Assembly (NCBI RefSeq): GCF_000591055.1
Contig: NC_020388.1
Span: forward strand, 868,001-932,000
Direction: 5' to 3'
Length of the DNA: 64,000 nt
Source of the DNA: Natronomonas moolapensis 8.8.11
Lineage (GTDB): Archaea > Halobacteriota > Halobacteria > Halobacteriales > Haloarculaceae
Both the position numbers and the translations under genes were made by a program. Positions 51,270 to 61,300 of the stretch are shown piece after piece. Every line of letters begins with the position of its first letter. The first letter of the stretch is position 1. The notes beneath the pieces are model-generated. The model saw only the letters and a list, made by a program, of their open reading frames with translations, was not told the DNA's origin and ran no database searches.

Positions 51270-53212
51270 GCGAGAGAGAACACACACACGTCCTGCTAAC
51301 CGACGACGACAGACAGTGGGCCGAGTTGCTGGCCGAGGACATCGCTGATGCAGCCAGCGAGTGCGAAGTCACACTGGCGACGAGCGCTGAGGACGCTCTC
51401 GAGAAATTAAGCCAGAGCGAATTCGATTGTGTCGTGGCGGACTATCGAATGCCCGGCGCAGACGGCCTTGAGTTACTCGACCAGATCCGCGACACTGACT
51501 CTCGACTTCCTTTCCTGCTGGTGACGAGCCAGGGGACCGAAGACGTTGCTGCCCGTGCCATTGAGGCGGGCGTGGACGACTACGTCATCAAGCAGTTCGG
51601 CTCCCAGCAGGCCACCCAGTTCGTCAGCAAGATACGAACGGCAGTCGATCAGTATCGACTCCAGCAGGCACTCGAGGAGAGCGAACAGCGCTACCGTACC
51701 GTCACCGAAGAAAGTCACGACGCGGTCGTCGTTCTGGACGGGCTCCGACTGGCATTTTGCAACGACCGGGCCACAGAACTGCTCGAGAGGGACCGAGATG
51801 AGCTACGGGGCGAGGATGTGGTCGAGGCGGCAGTCCACCGCGAGGACCGGGCACGACTCCGTGAGCAACTCAACCGCTGGGAGGACGGTGAGACCAAACC
51901 ACGGTTGGAGGAGGCCCGCATCGTCCGCCCCGACGGGACTGTCAGAAACTGTGAGTGTAGTGGCCGGCCGATAACCGTCGACGGCCAGCAGCGCTTGCTA
52001 GTATCGTTGCGCGACGTGACCGAACGGAACCGCCGGGAGCGGGAACTCCAGTGGGAACGGGAACTCAATCGGACAGTCCAGCAGGTGCTGGTCGACTCAG
52101 AGACGAGAGAGGAACTCGAGCGTCAAATCGTCCAACAATTACGCGAACACGGCTATCCCCTCGCTTGGATCTGTGAGCAGGCAGACGGCGAGTTACTCCC
52201 GCGAGTCGTGCGTGGCGATCGACGGTACGTCGACACGGTGGAGAAAGCTATTCAGGACGGGGGGCGAACCAGCGAGCCGGCGAGTAGGGCAGCCGCGACT
52301 GGCGAGGCGCAGTTCTGTCAGGACATCGAAGAGGTACCGGCCTGTGAGTGGCGCGAGACTGCCCAGACCTACAGTTATCGGAGCTGTGCCGCAGTTCCCC
52401 TCGCGTACAACGACGTTCTCTATGGCGTGTTGGCAGTCTATCACGACCACTCCGGTCGGTTCGACGACACCGAACAGCGCCTCTTGGGCGAACTCGGTGA
52501 CACGGTCGCTCTCGCAATTCACACACTGGAAACCCAGAGTGCGCTGTCGTCGGACCGCGTCTTCGAAGCCAAACTACAGATACGCGGCAGTTACTATCTC
52601 GTCGACCTCGCCAGAAGCGGGGGCTTTCGTGACTGTGAGGGGATCACCGTCCAAGGGACAGTACCCCTGGAGGACGATAGCGTCGTCCAGTATCTCTCAC
52701 TCCAGATAGGGGAAGCCGACGTAGTCCGGGACAGGCTCGAAAGCCACGCCGCGGTCGAGGACGTGGTCGTCGTCGACGGCGGGAGTCCTGCCCGTCTCCA
52801 GGTGACCGTCACCGAACCGGTTCCCGAAGCGATGCTAGCCAAGCGGGGACGGGTCGTCCAGTCGACGGATGTGGAGGGTACCTGTGCGACCATCACCGTT
52901 GAAGTCCCCGCCAGAGAGGAGGTTCGCGTACTCGTCGACCATCTCGAAACCACTTTCGGGGCCGTCTCCGTCAGTGCCATCAGAGAACGGACGGACGAGC
53001 GGCGAGTGGACCGTCGTCCGGTCGTCGAGACGGGATTGCTGACCGACAAGCAACGCGCCGCGCTCAAAGCCGCCTACTTCAACGGGTACTTCGAACAGCC
53101 ACGCCGAGCCTCTGCGACCGAGGTGGCCGAGTCACTGGGCGTTTCTCACTCGACGTTTTTGCGCCACCTTCGGACTGCCCAGCAGAAGACGTTCGGTGTG
53201 CAGTTCGACTAG
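51266..53212 (+). CDS. Response regulator with PAS, GAF and HTH_10 (Bat-type) DNA-binding domain
   Basis: 648 residues. Receiver domain about 8-125 with acidic pair D13/D14, phosphorylation site D59 (CVVADYRMPG) and a Lys after VIK. PAS about 140-260. GAF about 270-420. The bacterio-opsin-activator region and HTH_10 end the protein (LLTDKQRAALKAAYFNGYFE, ATEVAESLGVSHSTFLRHL). It is the cognate partner of the kinase by overlap, and probably regulates nearby genes. The DNA target is unknown; the motif near 53283 is a candidate. Confidence 0.88.
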   Translation: MSEREHTHVLLTDDDRQWAELLAEDIADAASECEVTLATSAEDALEKLSQSEFDCVVADYRMPGADGLELLDQIRDTDSRLPFLLVTSQGTEDVAARAIEAGVDDYVIKQFGSQQATQFVSKIRTAVDQYRLQQALEESEQRYRTVTEESHDAVVVLDGLRLAFCNDRATELLERDRDELRGEDVVEAAVHREDRARLREQLNRWEDGETKPRLEEARIVRPDGTVRNCECSGRPITVDGQQRLLVSLRDVTERNRRERELQWERELNRTVQQVLVDSETREELERQIVQQLREHGYPLAWICEQADGELLPRVVRGDRRYVDTVEKAIQDGGRTSEPASRAAATGEAQFCQDIEEVPACEWRETAQTYSYRSCAAVPLAYNDVLYGVLAVYHDHSGRFDDTEQRLLGELGDTVALAIHTLETQSALSSDRVFEAKLQIRGSYYLVDLARSGGFRDCEGITVQGTVPLEDDSVVQYLSLQIGEADVVRDRLESHAAVEDVVVVDGGSPARLQVTVTEPVPEAMLAKRGRVVQSTDVEGTCATITVEVPAREEVRVLVDHLETTFGAVSVSAIRERTDERRVDRRPVVETGLLTDKQRAALKAAYFNGYFEQPRRASATEVAESLGVSHSTFLRHLRTAQQKTFGVQFD

Positions 53213-53282
53213 CAGACCCAACTGAACCGGGAAAATCGGAACGGTTCGCGTGTAGCCGAAATAAAAAGCCTAGACCCGGTTT

Positions 53283-53310
53283 GTTCACATGTGCATACTA
53301 TTTTTACAAG
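53283..53310 (+). promoter_or_regulatory. Promoter-like motif, copy A
   Basis: TGTTCACATGTGCATACTAT is followed by TTTTTAC. It matches TGTTCATATGTGCATATTGC at 55033. Both copies are followed by ACCCGCGTTCGG and a GAGGA ribosome-site-like string before a coding start. The core CAYATGTG is palindromic. It could be an operator for the HTH_10 regulator. Confidence 0.45.
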
Positions 53311-53383
53311 TGGGCGTCACGTGGGTGTTCCCAAACCCGCGTTCGGACTCGACTGATTGGGCCGGGACGCGAGGAGCAATGTA

Positions 53384-53554
53384 ATGATGACTGACAGCAC
53401 CAGATTCCAAGAGCGAGCGGGGTCGCGCCCAGCGTACAGACGCAGAAACAGCGGTGACTGCCGGCGAGTCGTCCTATCGGCCAACGCCATACCAGACCTG
53501 CTCGTCGATGGGCCACCGCAACGAGACGGCCGGCCAGCACCGGAGGTCCGATGA
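53384..53554 (+). CDS. Small basic protein (56 aa)
   Basis: ATG 53384 (a second ATG follows directly). A GAGGAG ribosome-binding-like string lies about 8-13 nt upstream, unusual enough here to support the start. The end overlaps the next ATG by 4 nt. The sequence has AGSRPAYRRRNSGDCRRVVL, without family match. It may be a coupled leader peptide for the coiled-coil gene. Confidence 0.45.
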   Translation: MMTDSTRFQERAGSRPAYRRRNSGDCRRVVLSANAIPDLLVDGPPQRDGRPAPEVR

Positions 53555-53832
53555 CCGACGACCGATCCGGGGACGGCCCAAGTCTCGCGCGGGTCCGCAC
53601 CTCGCTCGAACGGACGACCGAGCGTATTGAGGAACTCGAAGCGGACCTAAAAGACAAGCAGACACAGTTGTCCCACCAGCGCGAGCGCATCGACCGCCTA
53701 GCAGCAGAGTTGCTGAACAAGGACAGACGGATTCAGCAACTCGAAACCGAAAACGACCAGTTACGGAGTCGTATCGGCAGCATCGAGACCACTCTCGACG
53801 GCGGCGAATCGCCCGATACCGCCGAGAACTGA
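53551..53832 (+). CDS. Small coiled-coil protein (93 aa)
   Basis: Residues about 10-85 are one continuous heptad-patterned helix (RVRTSLERTTERIEELEADL, QRERIDRLAAELLNKDRRIQ). It overlaps the preceding small gene by 4 nt. It lies downstream of the two-component pair and motif A, so it may be one of its targets. Function is unknown. The stretch 53833-53978 holds no gene. Confidence 0.65.
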   Translation: MTDDRSGDGPSLARVRTSLERTTERIEELEADLKDKQTQLSHQRERIDRLAAELLNKDRRIQQLETENDQLRSRIGSIETTLDGGESPDTAEN

Positions 53833-53857
53833 CGACGAGAAATGGCTCTTGCCACGC

Positions 53858-53878
53858 GTGTTCGTCTGTGCATACTGC
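53858..53878 (+). repeat. Diverged copy C of the 53283/55033 motif
   Basis: GTGTTCGTCTGTGCATACTG shares the TGTTC and TGTGCATACT blocks with copies A and B, but lacks the downstream leader. It lies between the coiled-coil gene and the toxin-antitoxin pair. Confidence 0.35.
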
Positions 53879-53978
53879 ACGAAATCGACCCCGAGCAGTT
53901 CGACCAGCGACGAGTCAATGGACGGGCGGCTGGTCGAGCGACAGGCGCGCGGTGCAACTGGTCGATACGGTCTCATCC

Positions 53979-54425
53979 TCACTCCAGTACCCCACTGTCA
54001 TCGAGATATTCGCGTACAGCAAAGAGAAAGTCTCGATACCGGTCAAGCTCCTGTAACGCGTCGTAGCCATCGTCGTGCTTGATCGCGTTCCCGTAGGTAT
54101 GTGCGAGAACGTTCCGGAAGCGCGCTGCTTGGGTCATCTTCTCTGTGGTCGCGTCATCAAGCACGTCCATATGCCCCAGTGCAACCATCACTGCCGGGTT
54201 GCTATCTGGTTGTGCCCCACGTTTCTGGCTGACGAGCGTCCGTGCGATGTCGAGCGCCGCCTCGGTCAACTTGACGAACCGGCGCTCGACGATATCCCGC
54301 GCCGCTCGGTCGGTCGTGAACTCTTTACGAGACAACGATTGTTTGCCAGCAAGCACCGCCAGACTCGCCTCCATCGTTTCGACAGCGCTGACGATGCGTT
54401 CGATGTCGTCGTCGGAGAGAGTCAT
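53979..54425 (-). CDS. HepT-like ribonuclease toxin (type VII toxin-antitoxin)
   Basis: 148 residues, all-helical HEPN fold. The active-site motif RX4HXY is R104-NVLA-H109-T-Y111. HepT toxins cut RNA and are silenced by AMPylation from the MntA partner. It overlaps the antitoxin gene by 4 nt, with antitoxin first, the usual order. The domain is full length. Confidence 0.85.
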   Translation of the reverse strand: MTLSDDDIERIVSAVETMEASLAVLAGKQSLSRKEFTTDRAARDIVERRFVKLTEAALDIARTLVSQKRGAQPDSNPAVMVALGHMDVLDDATTEKMTQAARFRNVLAHTYGNAIKHDDGYDALQELDRYRDFLFAVREYLDDSGVLE

Positions 54426-54862
54426 GCGAGGTGGTCGTCAATAGACGCGAGAGCGTCGTCGAACCGCTCTGCCGGCGACCGGCGGTCTTCGGTCGCGTCG
54501 TCCAGCAGTGTTTCGCGGAGATGACTGGCCGCTTCGTCGGTACCGACGACGAGCTTCCCGTCGCGGAATATCGCACGGAGGAGCGCCGGCGGTGCCGAAC
54601 GAAGGTCGACTACGTCGATATCGTCGGTTCCGAGTGCGAGTGCCAGGTCAGCACCCAGGCCGAGACGTGCGTCCAGATGTCCGGACTCGCCCGGTTGACA
54701 GTCCTCGAAGGCAATCGCAACGTCGAAATCACTGTAGTCGTGGCTCTCACCGCGAGCCCGAGAACCAAACACGATTCCGACCGAAACGGGATGAGCAGCA
54801 AGCACTGACTCGACGGTCTCAAGCCAGTCAATGTCGTCTCCGTCCGCGGTCGAATTCGCCAT
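54422..54862 (-). CDS. MntA-like minimal nucleotidyltransferase antitoxin
   Basis: 146 residues from ATG 54862; a TATA-like TTTTATCT lies about 25 nt before it. The nucleotidyltransferase signature is GSRARGESHDYSDFD (G33-S34, D45 and D47), followed by a third Asp region DDIDVVDL. It would transfer AMP to the Tyr of the HepT active site. The upstream in-frame extension to 55039 overlaps motif B and is unlikely to be translated. Confidence 0.85.
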   Translation of the reverse strand: MANSTADGDDIDWLETVESVLAAHPVSVGIVFGSRARGESHDYSDFDVAIAFEDCQPGESGHLDARLGLGADLALALGTDDIDVVDLRSAPPALLRAIFRDGKLVVGTDEAASHLRETLLDDATEDRRSPAERFDDALASIDDHLA

Positions 54863-55032
54863 ACACAGGTGTAGGCTGGAATTAGATAAAAGGGTTCGGA
54901 CGGGGATTCCCTCGTATCGGGGCGACCGGGCCTGCCCAAGGTGCCGAACTCGTGACACCGACGGCCAGTCCGGGCGGACCGATGCCTGCACAGCCTCACC
55001 GATAGCGGGAAACTGCCAGTCTGAGCGACGAG

Positions 55033-55059
55033 TGTTCATATGTGCATATTGCTATTAAG
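55033..55059 (+). promoter_or_regulatory. Promoter-like motif, copy B, upstream of the adhesin operon
   Basis: TGTTCATATGTGCATATTGC is followed by TATTAAG as a TATA-like element, then ACCCGCGTTCGG and GTGAGGATG near the first start. The match to copy A covers about 60-80 bp with gaps. See the entry at 53283. Confidence 0.45.
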
Positions 55060-55117
55060 TGGATACTCACTCGAACCTAGGTAGAACCCGCGTTCGGGGA
55101 TACGCACGAACGTCAGC

Positions 55118-55363
55118 GTGAGGATGATAATGATATTCGACGACCAAACAGACAGGGCAGACGAACAGAGCGCGAACAGCGTACAAAACAATACCAACGG
55201 ACGGAGAGCGGTGATTTATACAGGAGACGACACTGGTGCTGGAAAATGTATTGCACTCGGGGTGCAACACCAACTCCGTCGAAGTGAGCGAGACGCTGTC
55301 ATTGCGAGTCCAGACGTGACAACCAAACTCGATACCGACAGTTGCCACTGGTGGGCTGCATGA
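55118..55363 (+). CDS. Small protein coupled to the adhesin gene (81 aa or less)
   Basis: Open from GTG 55118; internal ATGs at residues 3 and 5 are alternative starts. The stop overlaps the adhesin ATG by 4 nt (ATGA), which argues for translation. The sequence includes RRAVIYTGDDTGAGKCIALG and a Trp-rich end (CHWWAA), without family match. It may be a translational leader for the adhesin. Confidence 0.45.
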   Translation: MRMIMIFDDQTDRADEQSANSVQNNTNGRRAVIYTGDDTGAGKCIALGVQHQLRRSERDAVIASPDVTTKLDTDSCHWWAA

Positions 55364-58300
55364 GAGCGACACTGAACAGGGAGCAAATTGGGTCTATCTT
55401 CTTCTCCCTGCTATTGATCACGTCGGTATTTGCGGGTGTAGTTGTGATGTCGGAACCGGCTCAGGCGGCGGAGACGACGTCACAGTTGGACTTCTCTAGT
55501 ATTTACGACGCCGACGTTGTCTACGGCTCGGACGAATCTGGGGATTTCGACGGTGGTGGAGGTGCACTCGTGTCGTCTACGGTGGCTAGTAACAACGGCA
55601 ATCCGGGAAGTGACGGTGTTCCGGACGATGGTGTAATCTCCGCAGATCCGGGGCTTCACCCGAGGTTTGAGCTCGCAGACTTTCACGACAGCAGCGGTAA
55701 CAACGCTTGGCAGGAGCTTTCTACAGGTTCGAGAACGGCAAGTGTTACCAACGGCGAGTACAATAATGTCCACGTCGTCGCATCGGCTGGAGGCGCAGGA
55801 ACGGGAAGCCCGGCCAAATTCGAACTGATATTGCACTATGATGATGGGACGACCGACGCGTGTGAGTTTACCGTCAACGACTGGTTCGGATCTGTGCCCA
55901 GCGACGGCTACGCAGTTAGAGATGGTATGGACAGGTGGGATAGCGATTCATACGATGACGCAAACAAAGCAGGAATCTGGGGCTTCGCAGTAAGTGCCGA
56001 TTCGAGCAAGACACTGACAAACGTTGAAATCGACGTGACGGAAAATCAGGCTGGGTCGTTCGTATTCCTCGGCGGCGCGGCAACGACCAAGTCGAGCAGT
56101 GAGACAAATAGCGCACCGACAGCCGACGCGACTGTCGGGGATACGTCCATCGTCGAGGGGCAGAGTGTCAGCTTCGATGGTAGTAGATCCAGCGACCCGG
56201 ACGGAGACTCACTTAGCTACAGTTGGTCGTTCAGGGACGGTGGTTCGTCGACCGCCACCAGCCCCAGTTACACGTTCCCGGATGCAGGCGGGGGAGCCGG
56301 CGGAAGCGCGACGTACACACCGTCACTGACGGTGAACGACGGGAACGGTGGCTCGGACTCGGATTCGACGGCATCTATCACAGTCTATAACGACTTCGAC
56401 GGTGACGGGCGGGCAGACGATGACAGTGCAACTGGCGTGAGCACCGACAGCGACGACGACGACGACGGAATAGATGACTCGAGCGACCCGGCCCCGTACA
56501 ACGTGTATCCGGAAGCGCCGGACGGGACCGAGTCCACAGACGAGGACAGTACCCTCACCGGCGACCTAGCCCAACTCGCTAATGACGGGTACAAAAGCTA
56601 CGACTCCAACACCGATTCGATCATTATCGAGAAGGTCGATGGGGAGAGTTTCTCTACGGAGAGCACGGTGACGTTCAGCTCTGGAGCAACAGTCACCGTC
56701 AAGAGTGACGGAACGTGGACGTACGATCCCAACGGACAGTACGAGAATCTCGATAGCGGCGACTCGAAGACAGACAGTTTCACCTACACCGTTACCGACG
56801 ACGAACATGAGGGCACCGCAGCGGCGACTGACCAGGGAACAGTTTCTATAACTATTAATGGCGTCAACGATGCGCCCACTGCGCCCACCGACGACGATAG
56901 CACGACAAACGAGGTATCCGAAGACGACACGGCTGGCACGGCAGTCGGAATCACCGCCTCGAGTACGGACGTCGACGACGGTGACACTGTCTCGTACGGA
57001 TTGACGGACGATGCCAACGGCGCGTACAAGATCGATTCCTCGACTGGGGAAGTGACTATCGACGACCCCGCGGAAGTCGACCACGAGGCTGCAAACAGTA
57101 ACACCATCACCGTGGAAGCCTCGGACGAGACAGATGCCGTCACAACGGATTTCGATATCACCGTCACCGACGTCGATGAGACGCCTGACTTCATCAACGG
57201 CGGCCCCAGCAGCGTGGCTGAAGACGCAACTAACGGGACTGCTGTCCACGATGTCGACACATCTGTCGACACCAGTGCCAGCAACAGCCCGGATGTCGGC
57301 GTCAGCTACACCATAACCAGCGGTAACAGTGACGGCGCCTACGAAATCGACAGTTCCACCGGACAGATAACCGTCGCCGATACCACACAACTCGACCACG
57401 AAGTCTCCAGCAGTCGGAGTGTCACCGTTGAGGCCAGCGAGGAATCGAAGAATCAAAGCCAAGACATCACGCTGAACGTCAACGACGCCGACGAAACGCC
57501 CACCTTCACCACCAGCGGTTCCGACAGCATTCCTGAAAACACTACCAATGGTACCGCAGTTCACGACGTCGGGGCAAACGTCGGCGGCGACTCCGACGAA
57601 GGTGTCAGCTACACGTTCACCGACGGCAACGGCGACGGTGCCTACACTATCGACAGTGTGACGGGCGAGATAACCGTCGCTGATGAAACCCAACTTGACC
57701 ACGAGGTCTCCGGCAGTCGCACTCTCACCGTTGAGGCCAGTGAGGGAAGCGCGACAAACACACAGTCCGTCGACATCGACGTCACCGATATCAATGAGAC
57801 GGCCATCTTCACTTCTTCGACGAGTAACGATGTCGACGAGAACAAGACAAACGGCGCGACGGTTCACGATGTCAATGCGGATGTCGACGCGCACGGGGCT
57901 CAAGCAAGCGACACTGGAATTACCTACGCGATTACCAGCGGCAACGTTTATAACGCCTTCGCCATCGACAGTTCGACCGGCCAGGTGACTGTCGATAACG
58001 CCTCCGCCGTCGAGACTGAACTCCGCACGAATCAAAATATTACGTTCACTGTCGAGGCTACCGAGGGCCAACAGACCCAGACACAGACCATCACGGTTGA
58101 CATCAACCAGGTCGACGAGGTGCCAGTGTTCACCTCTGGAACCAGTGCCAGCGTCCGCGAAGACGCGCTCAACGATTTCGTCGCACAGGACGTACAGGCG
58201 AACGTTGGAGGCGATCCCGATGAAGATGTCACCTATCAGATCACCGGCGGCAACAGTGCAGGACTGTTCGAAATTGAGCGTGCAAGCGGCAAACTGAAAA

Positions 58301-61300
58301 TAGACTCATTCCAAGATGCTATTGAACTTGACCACGAAAATATCACGAGCGTTACACTCACTGTCAAAGCCAGTGAAAACACTGTGAGCACTACGCAGAA
58401 GGTCACAATTGATGTGGCTGACATCGACGAGAGACCGAAGCTCGGTGTCCCACCAGCACCCGCTGTCACGGAGAGTGCTTCCAGCAACACGCAGTTTCAT
58501 GATGTCGATGCCTATGTCGACGAGGCAGACCGTACGTTTGATGTGGGCGTGAACTATACCATCGTTGGCGGGAATACCGATAGCGCGTTTGCGATAAACA
58601 ATTCAACCGGGGAGCTGACCGTCGACAACGCTTCCGCTGTCGAAACCGAAATTCGTTCTGATTTGACGATTACCGTCGAAGCGGCCGAAGGGGATGAGTC
58701 TGACACCCAAGACATCACCGTGGATATTAGTCAGGTCGACGAAGTGCCCGAATTTACCTCCGGCACGACTGCTTCCGTCTCCGAAGACGCCACCAACGGC
58801 ACTGCTGTCACCGATGTGGAGGCCGACGTTGGCGGTGCCGCCGACGAGGATGTCAGCTATGCGATCACCAGCGGCAGCAACGACAACGCATACACTATCG
58901 ACAGCAGTTCCGGTCAGATCACACTCACTAACGCCACTGCAATCGATCACGAGGCCTCGGACACTTGGAGCATCACCGTCGAAGCCAGCGAGGGGACTGA
59001 GACGAACACACAGACCCTCGATATCGACGTCACTGACGTCGACGAACGCCCGTCGTTTACTTCTGACACCACGGCAACTGCCTCCGAGTCAGCCACTGTT
59101 GGTACGGACGTGCTTGATGTCAACGCCACTGTCGGAGGAGACGATGATGAGGGTGTCAACTACGCGATTACTGCAGGTAACGACGACGTGGCAGGCAACG
59201 GTGGTGAGGCCTTCGCCATCGACAGTTCCGGCCAGATCAACATAAGTGATACAGAGGACATCGACGAGTCTGAGCAAAGTAGTTTCTCGCTGACAGTCGA
59301 GGCCAGCGAGGGGACCACGACGAACACCCAGACAGTTACGATCACCGTCACCGACGACGTAGCGCCAATCTTCAAGCCCGATTCGAGTACACCCGCAGAC
59401 GATGCGACGGACCACGCCCCCAGCAACGATATCCAACTCGAGTTCGACGAGGACGTGGCACTCGACAGCGGGAATATCGAAATCGTCGACGACAGTGAGG
59501 GGTCCAGTACACAGACGCTCAACGTCGCCGACAGTGCAGTGTCCGCCTCGGGTAGTACCGTCACTGTCTCACCGTCGAGTACCCTCGAACCGGAGACGAG
59601 CTATCATGTCAAGGTGGACAGTGATGCCATCGAGGACGGCTTCGGGAACAGTTACGACGGGGTTTCCGACGACACCACGTATAACTTCACGACTGCAAAC
59701 ACAGCAGCCTCGTTCACCAGCCCCAGTCCGGCGTCGGTGTCGGTCGACGAAGACGGCAGCGTGAACCTCACAACTGTGCTCGAAGTGCGGGACGTCTCCG
59801 CCAGCGACGACCTGACTTGGACGGTCACGAGTGCGCCCAGCAACGGTAGCCTCGCCGGAGTTGACGGCAACACAAACGCCGATCTGAAAGGGAATAACAG
59901 CCCGCATACACTCTCGACCTCGCCCACCTACACGCCTGACCCCGAGTTCAACGACGGCGGAACTCCCGACGACAGCTTTGAGGTGAAAGTTACGGACAAC
60001 AACCCCGGCACAAGCGACACTATACCCGTCGAAGTGACAGTCGTCACTCTCAACGACGCGCCCTCGATCGAGGTCGGCAGCGACCAGACCGTCATGAACA
60101 ATACTACTCAACAGACAGTCTCGAACGTCGCCACCAATTTCGACCCGGGCGGCGGCAGCGACGAGAGCACTCAACGTATCAGCGACTTTTTGATCACCAA
60201 CGACAACAACGGCCTGTTTGCCAGCCAGCCTGAGATCAACAACGACGGGACTCTCACCTTCACGCCAGCAGACGGCGTACAGGGAACGGCGACGGTTGAG
60301 GTGCAGGTGATAGACGACGGGGGAACGACAAATGGCGGAACCGATACGTCGGCCCCCAGTCGGTTCAATATCACCGTCGACAACAGAGGGCCGACGATCA
60401 CCGACCTCAGTGTGAACAACCCATCCGGCCAGAATGTGAACGTTTCCTTTGAGAGCGACGAATCGCTGTCGACGATCAGTGTCTCAATCAGTGATGCCGA
60501 ATCCGCAACACTCGACGAGGTTAATTTCAGCGAGACTGACACCGGCGACGGCACCTACACCTACGAGGCTACTTACAGTGGTTCTACCGACGGCAGCTAC
60601 AATGTCTCGCTCGACACTATCGAAGACACTGCCGGGAACTCCGGTGAAACCGACGAGTCCGATAGCGTCGACGTTTCGACTGGCGGTGGCGGCGGTGGCG
60701 GCGGTGGCGGCGGTGGCATCGGTGGCATCGGTGGCATCGTTGGCATCAGTGGCGATGACGACGAGGAAGACGGAGGCAACCCCGATGATCGCGGTGGCGA
60801 CCCAGATAGCGCCGGTGCCGGTGGGGAAGATGGGGACAATCTCGGTGACGACGGGGACAGCGGCGATGGCGGGGTGGAAGACGGTGGCGATGAGACCAGT
60901 GGCCCACGGGAGCCGAGCGGTGAAACGAGTGGGGACGAAGAGTGGGTCGAACCTTCCGAGTTTCACGCAGTCGATATCGTGGACGTGCAGCTAGTAACCG
61001 CCCCCGCAAACAGCGTGAACGCGACGAGCATCGTCACGCTGGACAATCCATCCACGGACGACCAGCGGACCGACGTCCGGTTCGTCATCGACGGTGAGGT
61101 CGTCGAAGAACGCGACGTCGTGGTTCCGGGCACAGAACGGGTGAACGTGACCCACAGCGAGATCCTCGAGGAGCCCGGCACCCACGAGTCGGCCTCGAAT
61201 ATCGCCACGAGGGCGGACGACGGTGGAACTGTCCGCACATACGACTTCGAGATCGGATCCGTCGAACTCGACGAGGACGGAACCGAACTCGCCAGTTCGA

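Noticed and set aside
54831-55058. Plus-strand frame ending in RRVFICAYCY as a Cys-rich small protein
   Set aside because: The CAYC reading comes from motif B. The rest is antisense of the antitoxin gene and its promoter.
56566-58071. 501-residue minus-strand open frame
   Set aside because: Antisense of the cadherin repeats. Its Val/Gly/Asp composition mirrors the repeats and there is no family match.
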